A stretch of DNA of 6,762 bases from an uncultured Clostridia bacterium (GTDB lineage: Bacteria > Bacillota > Clostridia > Oscillospirales > Oscillospiraceae), in the NCBI GenBank assembly GCA_938049125.1, contig CALICR010000217.1, forward strand, positions 1 to 6,762. The letters run 5' to 3'. The position numbers and the translations under genes are program-made. Shown in pieces: positions 6,601 to 6,762 of this stretch. Below the pieces are notes generated by a model. The model saw only the letters and a program-made list of their open reading frames with translations. It was not told the origin of the DNA and did not search any database. Numbering within the stretch: the stretch's first letter is position 1; each line of letters begins with the position of its first letter.

Positions 6601-6762
6601 ACCGTGGCGGACAAGACCGCCTACGGCTACGCGAAGAAATACCTGGACGAGCGCGGCCTGACGGTGCCCCGGGCCGAGGAGAACCGGCTGGCCAAGGGCT
6701 GCGTGGACGTCAAGCGCACCACGGGCCAGCACCCCGGCGGCCTCGTGGTCATTCCGGCGGAG
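3637..6762 (+). CDS. polC: Gram-positive type DNA polymerase III alpha subunit PolC with built-in proofreading exonuclease, 3'-truncated by the window
   Basis: Main replicative DNA polymerase of low-GC-lineage Gram-positives. The open frame gives 1042 residues without a stop; the family is about 1440, so the finger and thumb parts and C-terminal domains lie downstream. Domains: poorly conserved N-terminal region about 1-210; OB fold about 218-305; PHP part one from about 313, with HLHTTMSSMD at 320-329 and ITDHG at 351-355; DnaQ-like 3'-5' exonuclease about 408-575 inserted in PHP, with ExoI FDLETTG (D414, E416), ExoII HNADFD (D499) and ExoIII HRAVDD (H552, D557); PHP part two with TGDVH at 726-730; polymerase core with GSRGSVGSS at 873-881. 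A cysteine-rich zinc module covers 901-929. Catalytic PDIDLNFS at 954-961 supplies D955 and D957, and the last residues include KRTTGQHPGG. The third catalytic Asp is expected beyond the window. All visible exonuclease and polymerase residues are intact, so the gene looks functional. It lies 77 bases after ispG, behind a hairpin. Confidence 0.98.
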   Translation, partial: MENIVTLREVFSEYEWDERLGAGTVEHLTIDRENRRIAVTLRLPRYVPAAAIEAQAAEAARRYFVGALDIAPRFPAEAMDELDFQELSELLIREYSPAAGSLAGCAWSREGDTIRLRLRANGRAALEQQVPKLRTYLLERFGRRVDIAVEAGHELEGQALYDELERLRQEAIASVPEPTFRDKAALPSSQTKAAENAVLGKPFKGEPTPMRELNLDMSRVIVEGEVFAVEHRELKKRNAWVICFDVTDYTGSVRINQFMEADKAKPVLDAIAKPGLWVKIQGKITFNKYENDMVLDPSAILIGKKPQREDRAEEKRVELHLHTTMSSMDALTKTGDAVATAARWGHKAIAITDHGGCQSFPDALKASKAKVAGTGEPIKILYGCEGYFVNDVDDRIAVHGSRDLPFDTEIVAFDLETTGLSSQHDTIIEIGAAIFRGDEIVDRFQTFVAPGRALSQKIIDLTGITDAMLRGAPTIEEVLPKFLAFCGDRPLTAHNADFDVGFIAAACRRQGIAYDPVYLDTLILAQNLLPELGKYKLNLVADHLGLPDFNHHRAVDDAVTCGQLLRRFLTMLGEEGLSRIPEINPRMEELRAGSQKLDGRHTRHILLFAKNNTGLRNLYRLVSYGNLKYFKRVPRIPKSELIRWREGLIIGSACEAGELFQAIVNHKSYDECKRIASFYDFLEIQPLCNNRFMLEKGLAADEEELREFNRTVVRLGEDLSKPVVATGDVHFLNPEDEIYRHILLASRKFDDCDKPLPIYFKTTDEMLEEFSYLGAEKAREVVVTNTNLIADMCETIRPVPLNLFPPAIDRSVEQLEELVYGKMHRLYGENPPEIVRKRVDTEMHDIISCHYDVIYMSAQKLVQNSLEHGYLVGSRGSVGSSLVAFMSGITEVNSLPPHYRCEKCHYCTFEVPEGVNCGADLPDAVCPSCGTPLVKDGFNIPFETFLGFGGDKVPDIDLNFSGEYQSKAHAYCVEMFGASHVFRAGTIGTVADKTAYGYAKKYLDERGLTVPRAEENRLAKGCVDVKRTTGQHPGGLVVIPAE

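Noticed and set aside
5843..6661. Same-strand open frame (272 codons) inside polC in another frame
   Set aside because: The product is Ser/Arg/Pro/Thr-rich with no domain, and the polC frame carries the zinc module and catalytic aspartates across the same bases.
4198..6732. Very long antisense open frame (844 codons) opposite polC
   Set aside because: It mirrors a GC-rich third-position bias on the + strand. Its product is a low-complexity, His/Val/Gly/Asp/Leu-rich string with no recognisable domain, while the + frame encodes unmistakable PolC motifs throughout.
1..6762. Search for mobile elements, CRISPR, tRNA/rRNA, defence or novel accessory systems
   Set aside because: Coding is continuous housekeeping sequence with intact family motifs and uniform composition. 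No spare space or foreign stretch was seen that could hold such a system.

Overview
The window is a GC-rich (by eye roughly two-thirds G+C), densely packed stretch of a bacterial chromosome. All supported genes are on the + strand. The gene set points to Bacillota, probably a high-GC gut-type clostridium near Oscillospiraceae/Ruminococcaceae. It has a Gram-positive type PolC (OB, PHP with inserted proofreading exonuclease, then polymerase) and the MEP isoprenoid pathway, in the order cdsA-dxr-rseP-ispG-polC. The lineage below phylum is inference from composition and gene order, since no rRNA or other marker is present.

Layout: (1) bases 1-308, the 3' end of cdsA (CDP-diacylglycerol synthase); (2) 310-1449, dxr/ispC (second step of the MEP pathway); (3) 1459-2514, rseP/rasP (site-2 intramembrane metalloprotease) with a GTG start; (4) 2522-3559, ispG/gcpE (penultimate MEP step, iron-sulfur enzyme); (5) a 77-base spacer at 3560-3636 holding a strong GC-rich inverted repeat and the polC ribosome binding site; (6) 3637-6762, the first 1042 codons of polC, running off the window end. 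Gaps between the first four genes are 1, 9 and 7 bases, and the ribosome binding sites of rseP and ispG overlap the upstream stop codons. This suggests one polycistronic message with translational coupling.

Together the genes cover phospholipid precursor synthesis (CdsA), isoprenoid precursor synthesis (Dxr, IspG), regulated membrane proteolysis (RseP) and chromosome replication (PolC). They form a housekeeping envelope-plus-replication cluster of a kind known across Bacillota; in Bacillus subtilis the related order is uppS-cdsA-dxr-rasP-proS-polC. No RNA gene, mobile element, CRISPR array, attachment site or foreign insertion is visible, and no gap exceeds 300 bases. I do not see a previously undescribed system here. 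The most notable points are the hairpin before polC, the AT-rich gene starts (with two TTA codons in dxr), a cysteine-rich zinc module in PolC, and small active-site-region differences in Dxr and RseP.
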